Of a stretch of 62,798 bases of DNA, positions 8,411 through 17,487 are shown piece after piece. The stretch covers positions 1 through 62,798 of the forward strand of contig CAMLLU010000031.1 of NCBI GenBank assembly GCA_946480925.1, given 5' to 3'. A model generated the notes under the pieces. The model did not search any database. It was given only the letters and a program-made list of their open reading frames with translations, and was not told the origin of the DNA. Made by a program: the position numbers and the translations under genes. Every line of letters begins with the position of its first letter. Positions within the stretch are counted from its first letter, which is position 1. The stretch comes from an uncultured Rivibacter sp. Its GTDB lineage: Bacteria > Pseudomonadota > Gammaproteobacteria > Burkholderiales > Burkholderiaceae.

Positions 8411-8501
8411 TTCACCGCGCAGACGCGGAGGACGCAGAGATTCGCGGAGGCATTCCGGACTTCTCTGCGGTCCTCCGCGTCCTCCGCGCCTCTGTGGTGA
8501 A
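8411..8501. repeat. ~91-bp inverted repeat, copy 2 (narG-narH gap)
   Basis: Starts TTCACCGCGCAGACGCGGAG and ends CCTCCGCGCCTCTGTGGTGAA-like, closely matching copy 1 at 5230-5321 in sequence and orientation. The two copies bracket narH, narJ and narI. Confidence 0.8.
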
Positions 8502-8506
8502 GGTAT

Positions 8507-11500
8507 TCATTCACCGTCCATCCAATCGATCTTCTTCATCTTGCGCACCACCACGAACTCGTCGCGGTTGGTGCCGATGGTCCCGTAGTAGTTGAAGCCG
8601 TAGCTCAGCTGCGCGTAGCCGCCGATCATGTGGGTGGGCTTGAGCACGATGCGGGTCACCGAGTTGTGGATGCCGCCGCGCTGGCCTGTGATCTCGGAGC
8701 CCGGTGTGTTCACGATCTTTTCCTGCGCGTGGTACATGAGCACCATGCCGGGGTTCACGCGCTGGCTCACCACCGCGCGCGCGGCGATGGCGCCGTTCAC
8801 GTTGTAGAGCTCGATCCAGTCGTTGTCCTCGATGCCGCCCGCCTTGGCGTCGGTCTCGCTGATCCACACCACCGGCCCGCCGCGGTTGAGCGTGAGCATC
8901 AGCAGGTTGTCGCTGTAGGTCGAGTGGATGCCCCACTTCTGGTGCGGCGTGATGAAGTTGAGCACCAGCTCCTGCTCGCCGTTGGGCTTGCGGCCCTTCA
9001 CCTCGGCAATGGTCTTCAGGTCCACCGGCGGGCGGTAGGACGTGAAGCCCTCGCCGAAGTCGCGCATCCACGGGTGGTCCTGGTAGAACTGCTGCCGCCC
9101 CGTGAGCGTGCGCCAGGGGATCAACTCGTGCACGTTGGTGTAGCCGGCGTTGTAGGAGACCTTCTCGCTCTCGAGCCCGCTCCAGGTGGGCGAGCTGATG
9201 ATCTTGCGCGGCTGCGCCTGGATGTCGCGGAAGCGGATCTTCTCGTCTTCGCGGTGCAGCGCGAGGTGCGCATGCTCGCGGCCGGTCTGCTTGCTCAAGG
9301 CCTCCCAAGCCTTCACCGCGACGTGGCCGTTGGTCTCTGGCGCCAGCATCATCACCACCTCGGCGGCGTCGATGTCGGTGTCGATCCGCGGCAGGCCCTG
9401 CGAAGCCCCGGGTTCGCCCACCGTGCCGTTGAGCTCGGCCAGGTGCTGCACCTCGTCCTGCGTGTTCCAGCCGATGCCCTTGCCGCCGTTGCCCAGCTTG
9501 CCCATCAGCGGCCCGAGCGACGTGAAGCGCTTGAAGACGTTGGGGTAGTCCCGCTCGACCACGGTGACCTGCGGCGCCGTCTTGCCGGGCACCAGGTCGC
9601 ACTCGCCGCGCTTCCAGTCGGCCACGCCGAAGGGTTGAGCCAGCTCGCCCGCGGTGTCGTGCATCAGCGGCGTCAGCACCACCTCCTTCTCCACACCCAG
9701 GTGGCCCACGCAGACTTCGCTGAACTTCTTCGCGAAGCCCTTGTAGATATCCCAGTCGCTGCGGGCCTGCCAGGCCGGGTCCACCGCGGTGGACAGCGGG
9801 TGGATGAACGGGTGCATGTCGCTGGTGTTGAGGTCGTTCTTCTCGTACCAGGTGGCCGTGGGCAGCACGATGTCCGAATACAGGCAGGTGGTGCTCATGC
9901 GGAAGTCGAGCGTCACCAGCAGGTCGAGCTTGCCTTCGGGGGCCTTGTCGCGCCAGACCACCTCCTCGGGCTTCGCATCCTGCGAGCCGAGGTCCTTGCC
10001 CTGCACGCCGTGGCTGGTGCCCAGCAGGTGCTTGAGGAAGTATTCGTGGCCCTTGCCGGATGAGCCCAGGATGTTGGAGCGCCACACGAACATGTTGCGC
10101 GGCCAGTTGGCCGGGTGGTCCGGGTCTTCGCAGCTCATTTGCAGCGCGCCGCTCTTGAGCCCGTCGACCACGTACTGCTTCGTGTCCACGCCCTGCGCAG
10201 CCGCATCGCGCACCACCGTCAGCGGGTTGGTCTGCAGCTGCGGCGCGCTGGGCAGCCAGCCCATGCGTTCGGCACGTACGTTGTAGTCGATCATGCTGCC
10301 GCCGTACTGCTTGCGGTCGGCCAGCGGCGAGAGCACTTCGTCCACGCCGAGCTTCTCGTAGCGCCACTGGTCGGTGTGCGCGTAGAAGAAGCTGGTGGAG
10401 TTCTGCTGGCGCGGCGGGCGCAGCCAGTCGAGCGCGAAGGCCAGCGCCGTCCAGCCGGTCTGCGGGCGCAGCTTCTCCTGGCCCACGTAGTGCGCCCAGC
10501 CACCGCCGCTCTGGCCGATGCAGCCGCACATCATCAGCATGTTGATGATGCCGCGGTAGTTCATGTCGCAGTGGTACCAGTGGTTCATCGCCGCGCCGAT
10601 GATCACCATCGACTTGCCGTGGGTCTTGTCGGCGTTGTCGGCGAACTGCTCGGCCACGGTGACGATCTGCTCGCGCTTCACGCCGGTGATGTGCTCGGCC
10701 CAGGCCGGCGTGTAGGGTTTGTTGTCGTCGAAGCCCTTCGGCACGTCGTCGCCGGCGAAGCCGCGGTCGATGCCGTAGTGCGCCACCATCAGGTCGAACA
10801 CCGTGGCGACGATCGCCTCGCGCTGCACGCCGTTCTCCTCGACCGGCAGCGTGGTCACCGGCACCTGGCGGGCCAGCACGTCCTGCTGCTTGTTGGCGGT
10901 GAACTGCGGCGAGTCGATGCCGCCGAAGTACGGGAAGCCCACGGTGCGCACGTCATGCGCCTGCGCGCCGCATTCGTTTTCGAGCACCGACAGCTTCAGG
11001 TGCACGTCGTTGCCGTGGCGGGCTTCCTTGTTCTCGAGGTTCCACTTGCCCTTGTCGGGGTCGCCTTCCGGGCCCCAGCGGAAACCGATGGAGCCGTTGG
11101 GCAGCACCGCCTTGCCGGTGGCGTCGAAGCCCACCGTCTTCCACTCGGCATGGTGCTTCTGGCCGAGGTGGCCGTGGAAGTCGCTGGCCCGCACGTAGCG
11201 GTCGGGCACCAGCAGCCGGCGGCCGTCGGGCAGCGTCTGCTCCTTGAGCATGACGAGCAGCGGCAGGTCGGTGTAGCGGCGTGCGTAGTCGTCGAAGTAT
11301 TCGCTTCGCTTGTCGAAATAGAAGCGCTTGAGGATCACGTGGCCCATCGCCATCGCGATGGCGGCGTCGGTGCCCTGCTTCGGGTGCAGCCACAGGTCGG
11401 CAAGCTTCGCGACCTCGGAATAGTCCGGCGTCACCGCCACCGTCTTGGCGCCCTTGTAGCGAACCTCGGTGAAAAAGTGCGCGTCGGGCGTGCGCGTCTG

Positions 11501-12271
11501 GGGCACGTTGGAGCCCCACGCGATGATGAAGGTCGAGTTGTACCAGTCGGCCGACTCGGGCACGTCGGTCTGCTCGCCCCAGGTCTGCGGGCTCGAAGGC
11601 GGCAGGTCGCAGTACCAGTCGTAGAAGCTCATGCACACGCCGCCGATGAGGCTCAGGTAGCGGCTGCCGGCGGCGTAGCTCACCATGCTCATCGCGGGGA
11701 TGGGCGAGAAGCCGATGATGCGGTCCGGCCCGTGCTGCTTGATGGTGAACACGTTGGCGGCCGCGACGATCTCGTTCACCTCGTCCCAGCTGGAACGCAC
11801 GAAGCCGCCCAGGCCGCGCTGGCGCTGGTAGTCGGCGCGGCGCACGGGGTCGTTGACGATGGAGGCCCAGGCTTCCACCGGCCCCATGGTCAGGCGCGCG
11901 GCGCGCCAGTGCTTGAGCAGGCGGCCGCGCACCAGCGGGTACTTCACCCGGTTGGCGCTGTAGAGATACCAGCTGTAGCTGGCGCCGCGGGCGCAGCCGC
12001 GGGGCTCATGGTTGGGCAGGTCCCAGCGGGTGCGCGGGTAGTCGGTCTGCTGGGTTTCCCAGGTGACGATGCCGCCCTTCACGTAGATCTTCCACGAGCA
12101 GGAGCCCGTGCAGTTCACGCCGTGGGTGGAGCGCACGATCTTGTCGTGCGCCCAGCGCTGGCGGTAGGCGTCTTCCCACGCGCGGTCTTCGCCGGTGGTG
12201 AGGCCGTGGCCTTCGGAGAAGTTCTCCTTCGGCTGGGCGAAGAAGGTGAGGCGGTCGAGGAAATGGCTCAT
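8507..12271 (-). CDS. narG: Respiratory nitrate reductase alpha subunit (Mo-bisMGD)
   Basis: 1254-aa catalytic subunit reducing nitrate to nitrite on the cytoplasmic face of the membrane. The FS0 cluster ligands are H50, C54 and C58 (STHGVNCTGSCSW) and C93 (EPRGCARG). The molybdenum ligand is D222 in YDWYCDLPPSSPQTWGEQTD, as in E. coli NarG. The N-terminal MSHFLDRLTFF has no twin-arginine signal, as expected for the membrane-bound Nar type. Length is normal. It is followed by narH after a 123-bp gap holding a repeat, and preceded by narK2. Confidence 0.98.
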   Translation of the reverse strand: MSHFLDRLTFFAQPKENFSEGHGLTTGEDRAWEDAYRQRWAHDKIVRSTHGVNCTGSCSWKIYVKGGIVTWETQQTDYPRTRWDLPNHEPRGCARGASYSWYLYSANRVKYPLVRGRLLKHWRAARLTMGPVEAWASIVNDPVRRADYQRQRGLGGFVRSSWDEVNEIVAAANVFTIKQHGPDRIIGFSPIPAMSMVSYAAGSRYLSLIGGVCMSFYDWYCDLPPSSPQTWGEQTDVPESADWYNSTFIIAWGSNVPQTRTPDAHFFTEVRYKGAKTVAVTPDYSEVAKLADLWLHPKQGTDAAIAMAMGHVILKRFYFDKRSEYFDDYARRYTDLPLLVMLKEQTLPDGRRLLVPDRYVRASDFHGHLGQKHHAEWKTVGFDATGKAVLPNGSIGFRWGPEGDPDKGKWNLENKEARHGNDVHLKLSVLENECGAQAHDVRTVGFPYFGGIDSPQFTANKQQDVLARQVPVTTLPVEENGVQREAIVATVFDLMVAHYGIDRGFAGDDVPKGFDDNKPYTPAWAEHITGVKREQIVTVAEQFADNADKTHGKSMVIIGAAMNHWYHCDMNYRGIINMLMMCGCIGQSGGGWAHYVGQEKLRPQTGWTALAFALDWLRPPRQQNSTSFFYAHTDQWRYEKLGVDEVLSPLADRKQYGGSMIDYNVRAERMGWLPSAPQLQTNPLTVVRDAAAQGVDTKQYVVDGLKSGALQMSCEDPDHPANWPRNMFVWRSNILGSSGKGHEYFLKHLLGTSHGVQGKDLGSQDAKPEEVVWRDKAPEGKLDLLVTLDFRMSTTCLYSDIVLPTATWYEKNDLNTSDMHPFIHPLSTAVDPAWQARSDWDIYKGFAKKFSEVCVGHLGVEKEVVLTPLMHDTAGELAQPFGVADWKRGECDLVPGKTAPQVTVVERDYPNVFKRFTSLGPLMGKLGNGGKGIGWNTQDEVQHLAELNGTVGEPGASQGLPRIDTDIDAAEVVMMLAPETNGHVAVKAWEALSKQTGREHAHLALHREDEKIRFRDIQAQPRKIISSPTWSGLESEKVSYNAGYTNVHELIPWRTLTGRQQFYQDHPWMRDFGEGFTSYRPPVDLKTIAEVKGRKPNGEQELVLNFITPHQKWGIHSTYSDNLLMLTLNRGGPVVWISETDAKAGGIEDNDWIELYNVNGAIAARAVVSQRVNPGMVLMYHAQEKIVNTPGSEITGQRGGIHNSVTRIVLKPTHMIGGYAQLSYGFNYYGTIGTNRDEFVVVRKMKKIDWMDGE

Positions 12272-12391
12272 TCTTGTGTCTCCGGAGTCCGGGCAGTCTC
12301 CTTGCCGTGCGTCAATGCGGCTTGAACGGCAAGGGTCGTGGGGTAACGCTTGGTCAACGGCATGTGTCGTTTCGGTAAACGGCGCCGGTCG

Positions 12392-13777
12392 TCAGCAGGG
12401 CATCTCGGCACGCCTGCGGCTGTAGTACCACCACGTCATCACGATGCAGGTGACGTAGAAGCCGATGAACACGTACAGCGCAGCTTCCGGGCCGCCGGTC
12501 ATCGAGATCGAAGTGCCGTAGCTCTTGGGGATGAAGAAGCCGCCGTAGGCGCCGACCGCGGAGCTGAAGCCCAGCACGGCGGCAGCCTCCTTGTTCGCAT
12601 CCTTCACGGCAAGGTCCTGTTCGGCCCGGCTCCTGCCGGCGGCACGCTGCCGCTCGGTGAGGAAGATGATCGGGATCATGCGGAAGGTGGAGCCGTTGCC
12701 GATGCCCGAGGTGGCGAAAAGGAACAGGAAGGCGATGAGGAAGCCGTTGAAGTTGCCGCCCTGCCCGCCATGCGGCATGAACTGCAGCACCGCCAGCACG
12801 CCGGCCACCATGGCGATGAAGTTCCAGAAGGTCACGCGGGCGCCGCCCAGCTTGTCGGACAGCCAGCCGCCCGCGGGCCGCACCAGCGCGCCCACCAGCG
12901 GGCCCATCCATGCGTACTGCAGCGCGTTCACGCCGGGGAACTGGCTCTTGATGAGCAGCGGGAAGCCGGCCGAGTAACCGATGAAGCTGCCGAAGGTGCC
13001 GAGGTAGAGCCAGCACATCAGCCAGTTGTGCTTGCGCTTGAAGATCACCGCCTGGTCGGCGAACGAGGCCTTGGCCTCGGCCAGGTCGTTCATGCCGAAC
13101 CACGCGGCCACCGCGCTGGCCAGGATGAACGGCACCCAGACGTAGCCGGCGTTCTGCAGCCACATGAGGCCCTGCTGGCCGGCCTTGTTGATGGCCTGCG
13201 GCTCGCCGCCCAGTTCGCCGAACACACCGGCGGTGATGACCAGCGGCACCACGAACTGCACGATCGAGACGCCCAGGTTGCCCAGGCCCGCGTTGAGGCC
13301 CAGCGCCGTGCCTTTCTTCTCCTTCGGGAAGAAGAAGCTGATGTTGCTCATGCTGGAGGCGAAGTTGCCGCCGCCGAAGCCGCACAGCAGCGCCAGCAGC
13401 ACGAACACCTCGTACGGCGTGCCGGGGTTCTGCACGGCGAGGCCGATGCCGCCGGCCGGCAGCAGCAGCGAGGCGGTGGAGATCGCCGTCCAGCGCCGCC
13501 CGCCGAAGATGGGCACGGCGAACGAGTAGAAGATGCGCAGCGTGGCGCCGCACAGCGCCGGCAGCGAGGCCAGCCAGAACAGCTGGTTGGTCGAGAACTT
13601 GAAGCCCACCGTGGGCAGGTTCACCACCACCACCGACCACACCATCCACACCGCGAAGGCGAGCGTGAGCGCGGGGATCGAAAGCCACAGGTTGCGTTGC
13701 GCGATGGACGCGCCCTTGTTGCGCCAGAAACCCTGGTCTTCCGGGTTCCATTGCGCGATGACTGCTGAAGAAGCCAT
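12392..13777 (-). CDS. narK2: Nitrate/nitrite transporter, NarK2-type MFS
   Basis: 461-aa MFS protein of the nitrate/nitrite porter family with about 12 hydrophobic segments. Family motifs include GFGGGNFASSMSNISFFFPK, the nitrate signature of helix 5, and GLNAGLGNLGVSIVQF. It begins with NPEDQGFWRNKG, typical of NarK2-type nitrate/nitrite exchangers. Start at 13777 has a GAGGAG site; an 18-codon upstream extension was rejected. It lies 31 nt downstream of narK1 and about 120 nt before narG. In Paracoccus the two transporters are fused; here they are separate genes. Confidence 0.93.
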   Translation of the reverse strand: MASSAVIAQWNPEDQGFWRNKGASIAQRNLWLSIPALTLAFAVWMVWSVVVVNLPTVGFKFSTNQLFWLASLPALCGATLRIFYSFAVPIFGGRRWTAISTASLLLPAGGIGLAVQNPGTPYEVFVLLALLCGFGGGNFASSMSNISFFFPKEKKGTALGLNAGLGNLGVSIVQFVVPLVITAGVFGELGGEPQAINKAGQQGLMWLQNAGYVWVPFILASAVAAWFGMNDLAEAKASFADQAVIFKRKHNWLMCWLYLGTFGSFIGYSAGFPLLIKSQFPGVNALQYAWMGPLVGALVRPAGGWLSDKLGGARVTFWNFIAMVAGVLAVLQFMPHGGQGGNFNGFLIAFLFLFATSGIGNGSTFRMIPIIFLTERQRAAGRSRAEQDLAVKDANKEAAAVLGFSSAVGAYGGFFIPKSYGTSISMTGGPEAALYVFIGFYVTCIVMTWWYYSRRRAEMPC

Positions 13778-13808
13778 GTCGTGCTCCTCGAGAGGTTGAA
13801 GAGGAAGT

Positions 13809-15155
13809 TCAGGCCCGTGCCGCGGCGGCACCGGCGTTGACCGTGGCGGCTGGCGCGGCCGAGGGCTGCGCCAGCAGGTGCGGCGAGTCGGGCGCGTTCC
13901 TGCCCATCAGCTCGGTGCGCCGCACTTCGGTGAAGTACATCCAGATGAGCGAGACCCACACCACGCCGTACATCAGCATGAAGGCCGACGAGCGCACGCC
14001 GGTGAGGTCGAGCAGCGCGCCGAACATGATGGGCAGCACGAAGCCGCCCAGGCCGCCGGCCAGGCCCACGATGCCGGAGATGGCGCCGATGTTCTGCGGG
14101 TATTCGTCGCTGATGTACTTGAAGACGCTGGCCTTGCCGAAGGCCCAGGCCACGCCCAGCACCGCCATCACCGCGGTGAAGGTATAGACGTTCAGGCCGA
14201 TGCTGAAGCTGCGCGGGCCGTTGATGGTGGTGACGGTGAACTCGGTTTGCGGGTAGCTCAGCAGGAACAGGCAGATCCAGCTCACCCACATGACCCACCA
14301 GGTCACGCTGTGGGCGCCGTGCTTGTCGGACAGCCAGCCGCCGATGGCGCGCAGCACGCCGCCGGGCAGCGAGAAGCAGGCGGCCAGCAGCGCGGCCACG
14401 CGGATGTCCAGGCCGTATTCGCCCACGTAGTACTGCACCATCCACAGCGACAGCGCCACGTAGCCGCCGAACACGATGCTGTAGTACTGGCAGTACTTCA
14501 GCACCTTCGGGTCCTTCAGTGCCTTGAGCTGCTCGGTGAACCTGACGTTGCTGGCCACCACGTGCGCCGGGTCGTGCGCACTGAAGAACCAGAACAGCAC
14601 CACCGTGCCGAGCATGATGGCCGCGTACACCTGCGGCACCATGGCCCAGCCGAAGGCCACCACCAGCGCAGGGGCCACGAACTTGTTCACGGCGGCGCCC
14701 GAGTTGCCGGCGCCGTACACGCCCATCGCGAAGCCCTGCTTGTTCTTCGGGAACCAGCGCGCCACATAGGGCGTTCCCACCGAGAACGAGCCGCCCGCCA
14801 GGCCAACGAACAGGCCGATCACGAGGAAGTGCCAGTACTGCGTGGCATAGCTCATGAGCCAGATGGCCGGCACGGTGGCGGCCATGAGCAGGGCCATCAC
14901 GATGCGTCCGCCGAAGCGGTCGGTCCAGATGCCCAGCGGCACCCGCACCAGCGAGCCGGTGAGCACCGGCGTGGCGGTGAGCAGGCCGAACTCGGTGGCG
15001 TTGAGGTTGAGCGCCTTCTTGATGGGAATGCCGATGACGCCGAACATCATCCACACCATGAAGCACACGGTGAAGGCCAGCGTGCTGACCACGAGTATCG
15101 AAAGCGCCTGCCTGCGGCGCTGCGGTGAGCCGGCTTGTGCGGGGGCGGCTGCCAT
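13809..15155 (-). CDS. narK1: Nitrate transporter, NarK1-type MFS
   Basis: 448-aa MFS nitrate porter, NarK1-like, expected to import nitrate by proton symport. Visible features are FMVWMMFGVIGIPIKKALNL in helix 1, GLAGGSFSVGTPYVARWFPK in helix 5, and GAGNSGAAVNKF. ATG 15155 was chosen because AAAGGAGAG precedes it; ATGs at 15179 and 15188 lack such a site. First gene of the narK1-narK2-narGHJI-ppiC unit. The C-terminal ~30 residues are Ala/Pro-rich and probably cytoplasmic and disordered. Confidence 0.92.
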   Translation of the reverse strand: MAAAPAQAGSPQRRRQALSILVVSTLAFTVCFMVWMMFGVIGIPIKKALNLNATEFGLLTATPVLTGSLVRVPLGIWTDRFGGRIVMALLMAATVPAIWLMSYATQYWHFLVIGLFVGLAGGSFSVGTPYVARWFPKNKQGFAMGVYGAGNSGAAVNKFVAPALVVAFGWAMVPQVYAAIMLGTVVLFWFFSAHDPAHVVASNVRFTEQLKALKDPKVLKYCQYYSIVFGGYVALSLWMVQYYVGEYGLDIRVAALLAACFSLPGGVLRAIGGWLSDKHGAHSVTWWVMWVSWICLFLLSYPQTEFTVTTINGPRSFSIGLNVYTFTAVMAVLGVAWAFGKASVFKYISDEYPQNIGAISGIVGLAGGLGGFVLPIMFGALLDLTGVRSSAFMLMYGVVWVSLIWMYFTEVRRTELMGRNAPDSPHLLAQPSAAPAATVNAGAAAARA

Positions 15156-15554
15156 GGAAGCTCTCCTTTGGTTCTCCATGGCATGCACTATCGAATCGCG
15201 CGGCTCGCGGCGGCATCCTCCTCAAGGTGTTGTGCGCAACGGCAAAAGAACGATGCGCCCGGGTAGGCCCATCGTCATGAAGAACTAGTGAGGGTGTATC
15301 GCGCGGCGCACTTGCGCTGCGTCAACGTTGCGGTGATTGCGGCGCTTCAGAATCGGCGCGGCATGCGGTCTGCGTGGCATTGCAGCGTCTGAAGGCGGCG
15401 TCGTCTTGTCGTTTGGGTGAGATCGGGAATCGGCGTCGTGCAATCCGTCACCTCTCTCTTCGTGGTGCAGTCATGCGGCGCCGCTCGCGAATCAGCCGCA
15501 TTGCCATGCAACGGTGTAACCTCGCGCGTCCTCAACCACCAGAGATGCCGCGCC
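15156..15554. other. Intergenic region upstream of narK1
   Basis: About 400 bp without a convincing gene; the open frames here lack family features and ribosome-binding sites. It must carry the narK1 promoter on the minus strand, with a candidate FNR-like element at 15312-15325, and the promoter of the lipoprotein gene on the plus strand. It marks the left junction of the accessory island. Confidence 0.6.
15312..15325 (-). promoter_or_regulatory. Degenerate FNR-like site upstream of narK1
   Basis: On the minus strand TTGAC-GCAG-CGCAA keeps one good half site (TTGAC) and three of five bases of the other. Its centre would put transcription start near 15277, about 120 nt before the narK1 ATG, with TAGTTC near the -10 position. 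Weaker than the three palindromes in the narX/moaA region. Confidence 0.35.
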
Positions 15555-15788
15555 ATGCGTGTAGCCGCACCGCTCTTCCTTTCCTGCCTTCTCGCCGCCT
15601 GTGCATCACCCGGCAGCAGCCAGGTGCCACCCGGCTGGACGAAACCCGGCGCCTCACAGGAGGTAATGGAGGCCGAAGCGGGCGAGTGCCGCCGTGGGGC
15701 CAAGGGCACTTCCAACGGGTCGGAAGCAGCCGAGGCAGTCGCGACAGTTCACTGCCTGGTCACGAAGGGCTGGCGACAAGTGCGCTAG
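15555..15788 (+). CDS. Small putative lipoprotein
   Basis: 77-aa protein starting MRVAAPLFLSCLLAAC: a short positively charged N-terminus, a hydrophobic core and a lipobox (L-A-A-C) with Cys16 as the predicted lipidation site. The mature part has two further cysteines (ECRRG and VHCLV). ATG 15555 makes sense of the signal peptide; the open frame upstream to 15417 does not. Function unknown. First gene after the nar block on the plus strand, 37 nt before the DUF1232 gene. Confidence 0.65.
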   Translation: MRVAAPLFLSCLLAACASPGSSQVPPGWTKPGASQEVMEAEAGECRRGAKGTSNGSEAAEAVATVHCLVTKGWRQVR

Positions 15789-15825
15789 GGTTGCACTTGT
15801 CACCCTGTTCGGAGCCGCCCGTTCC

Positions 15826-16215
15826 ATGTCGATTTCCAGCCGCCTGCGGACGTGGGCCAGAAGCATCAAGCGCGAAGGCGTGGCCCTGTGGTTTGCTGCG
15901 CGGGATCCGCGCACGCCTCTGTGGCCCAAGCTGCTGTGTGCATTCGTGGTCGCCTATGCGCTCAGCCCTATCGACCTGATTCCCGACTTCATTCCGGTTC
16001 TCGGCTACGTCGACGACGTGCTGCTCCTGCCGGGCTTGATGTGGCTGGCCATCCGCCTGATGCCGGCGGAGTTGATGCAAGAAAACAGGCTTCGCGCCGA
16101 TGAATGGCTGCGACAAGGCAAGGACAAGCCTCGCAGCGTCACCGGCGCGGTCGTCATCGTGATTCTTTGGCTCATGGTGATGGCTGCACTCTGGTACTGG
16201 TGGGCAAGGGCCTAG
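15826..16215 (+). CDS. DUF1232 (YkvA-like) membrane protein
   Basis: 129-aa protein with the DUF1232 core: YALSPIDLIPDFIPVLGYVD followed by DVLLLPGLMWLAIRLMP (about residues 44-84). A strongly hydrophobic C-terminal segment (VVIVILWLMVMAALWYWW) is a likely membrane anchor. Start at 15826 gives the normal N-terminal amphipathic region; a longer frame from 15694 overlaps the lipoprotein gene. The molecular role of DUF1232 proteins is not established. Confidence 0.85.
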   Translation: MSISSRLRTWARSIKREGVALWFAARDPRTPLWPKLLCAFVVAYALSPIDLIPDFIPVLGYVDDVLLLPGLMWLAIRLMPAELMQENRLRADEWLRQGKDKPRSVTGAVVIVILWLMVMAALWYWWARA

Positions 16216-16314
16216 CGCGCAACGCCAAAGGTCGCTGCCCGAAAGGTGTGCAGGCGAGGTGAAGGCGAGCGATCCGGCACCAAGCGGATCGAAAGGCTCG
16301 AGGGGACCACTCAG

Positions 16315-16989
16315 TCAGGAACCGCGACCTTCATCGACCGCCTCACGCGAACGCTTGAACCACTCGGGCGCTGCATGAGCCGAAGCCTCCGTCAACTCAT
16401 TCACCTCGTGCTCCGGCGCATGCATCAGGTAGTCGCGCGCTCGCTCCAAGTAGAGGATGCGCTTGTCTTCGATGGAGGTGCTGACCTCGCTATTGAAGTC
16501 GAGACGAAAGTCGCGGTTCGCCTCCAGGCGCTCAAGCAGCGTCTCGCCATCCTTGTTGACAGGCACTGCCAGTGCCTCTTTCCGCCCGCTGAACGCAGCC
16601 TTGACGACCTTCGTCGACTGGGCGTGCTTATAGAACGCTGGCGGAGTGATCGTGCTTGCATCGACGATGCGATATGGCCCAACCTGCTGCGAAGGCAGCG
16701 GTGACATTGCCCCGCCGCCGCCCGCAGCGTTCTCGACATGGAGCGCATCGAGGAAGCCGCGTTCATCGACCATCTTCGAGGCGGATTGCAACGCGAAGAT
16801 CGGGCAGTCGTACTTGCTCTTCTGAGCACCGTTCATCAAGACGGACACCCTGGCGTTCGGTGGCAGCAGCCTGGCCATCTCGTTCAAGCTGCTTTCCAGG
16901 AGCTTCCGCGTCGAATATTCATCGACGGGCTCGAAGCGATGTATGGCTGCGCGAAGCTGGCCGTGCGTCGGCTCGTCGTTGTGCAGCAT
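16315..16989 (-). CDS. YopJ-family (type III effector) acetyltransferase, N-terminally truncated
   Basis: 224-aa protein resembling the C-terminal two thirds of YopJ/AvrRxv-type serine/threonine acetyltransferases, which are injected into eukaryotic cells. Visible family features: E20 in IHRFEPVDE (catalytic Glu), C62 in QKSKYDCPIFALQSASKM (catalytic Cys, 42 residues later; 44 in YopJ), and PPAFYKHAQST at 117-126 with the conserved lysine. The expected catalytic His about 19 residues before the Glu is not clearly present: that position falls on the initiator Met, with H3 the nearest candidate. GGGAGAG precedes ATG 16989. Upstream sequence in other frames does not supply the missing part, so it may be a decayed effector. 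Confidence 0.65.
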   Translation of the reverse strand: MLHNDEPTHGQLRAAIHRFEPVDEYSTRKLLESSLNEMARLLPPNARVSVLMNGAQKSKYDCPIFALQSASKMVDERGFLDALHVENAAGGGGAMSPLPSQQVGPYRIVDASTITPPAFYKHAQSTKVVKAAFSGRKEALAVPVNKDGETLLERLEANRDFRLDFNSEVSTSIEDKRILYLERARDYLMHAPEHEVNELTEASAHAAPEWFKRSREAVDEGRGS

Positions 16990-17487
16990 TGATCTCTCCC
17001 AAATGGCCGGGCACTGGATGCAGCACACGCAGTAGCTGAGCGGGGCAAGCCCGCCTTCACCGCCGCTGCGTCGATCGAGATTGCTCCGCACCAGGGCTGC
17101 ACCGGCCCATCACACCAAGGCCGGGCACCACCAGGCCCCTTCCGGACCGCTTCAGAAGCTGCGCGGGCTCATGACAGCCGGCATGACATCTGAAACGACA
17201 CCCCGCTCCCCTTGCAATCAACGCACCACAGCTGACCGGAAGCATCACTTCCAGTGGGCGTGAACGCGCCGATCGGCGATGGCACGTGACCCACGGCAAT
17301 GGAAGGAGTTTTCGCCATGCAAGCCCCACGTTGACAACGCTCGCAAATGAGGAAGAGACGAGGAAGAGCCTGGTACCCACCGGTTCCAGGCGGGCCGATC
17401 AGCTCGCCCTCGAATCACATCGAGGGCAACTCGCAAGGGTTTGCGTTCTTGCCCATCAGACAAAACCATCAGCCAACTGATATCTGA
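16990..17487. other. Intergenic region between the two effector-like genes
   Basis: About 500 bp separating divergent genes. No convincing gene is seen. A 23-codon frame from ATG 17278 has no ribosome-binding site. TTCGC at 17311-17315 is followed 15 nt later by TTGAC, a poor match to a PIP box. Some of this may be debris of the missing N-terminal part of the YopJ-like gene, but no homologous stretch could be recognised. Confidence 0.5.

Noticed and set aside
12302..12315. TTGAC-GCAC-GGCAA (minus strand) just upstream of narG as an FNR site
   Set aside because: Only 7 of 10 key bases match, and it lies about 31 nt before the ATG; -41.5 geometry would put transcription start inside narG.
10115..12325. 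736-codon plus-strand open frame opposite narG
   Set aside because: It is antisense to a certain gene; high GC3 creates long mirror frames. No domain or ribosome-binding site.
17311..17335. PIP-box-like TTCGC-N15-TTGAC before the M91 protease gene
   Set aside because: The second half matches poorly and the site is over 150 nt from the start codon; this is not enough to claim HrpX/HrpB control.
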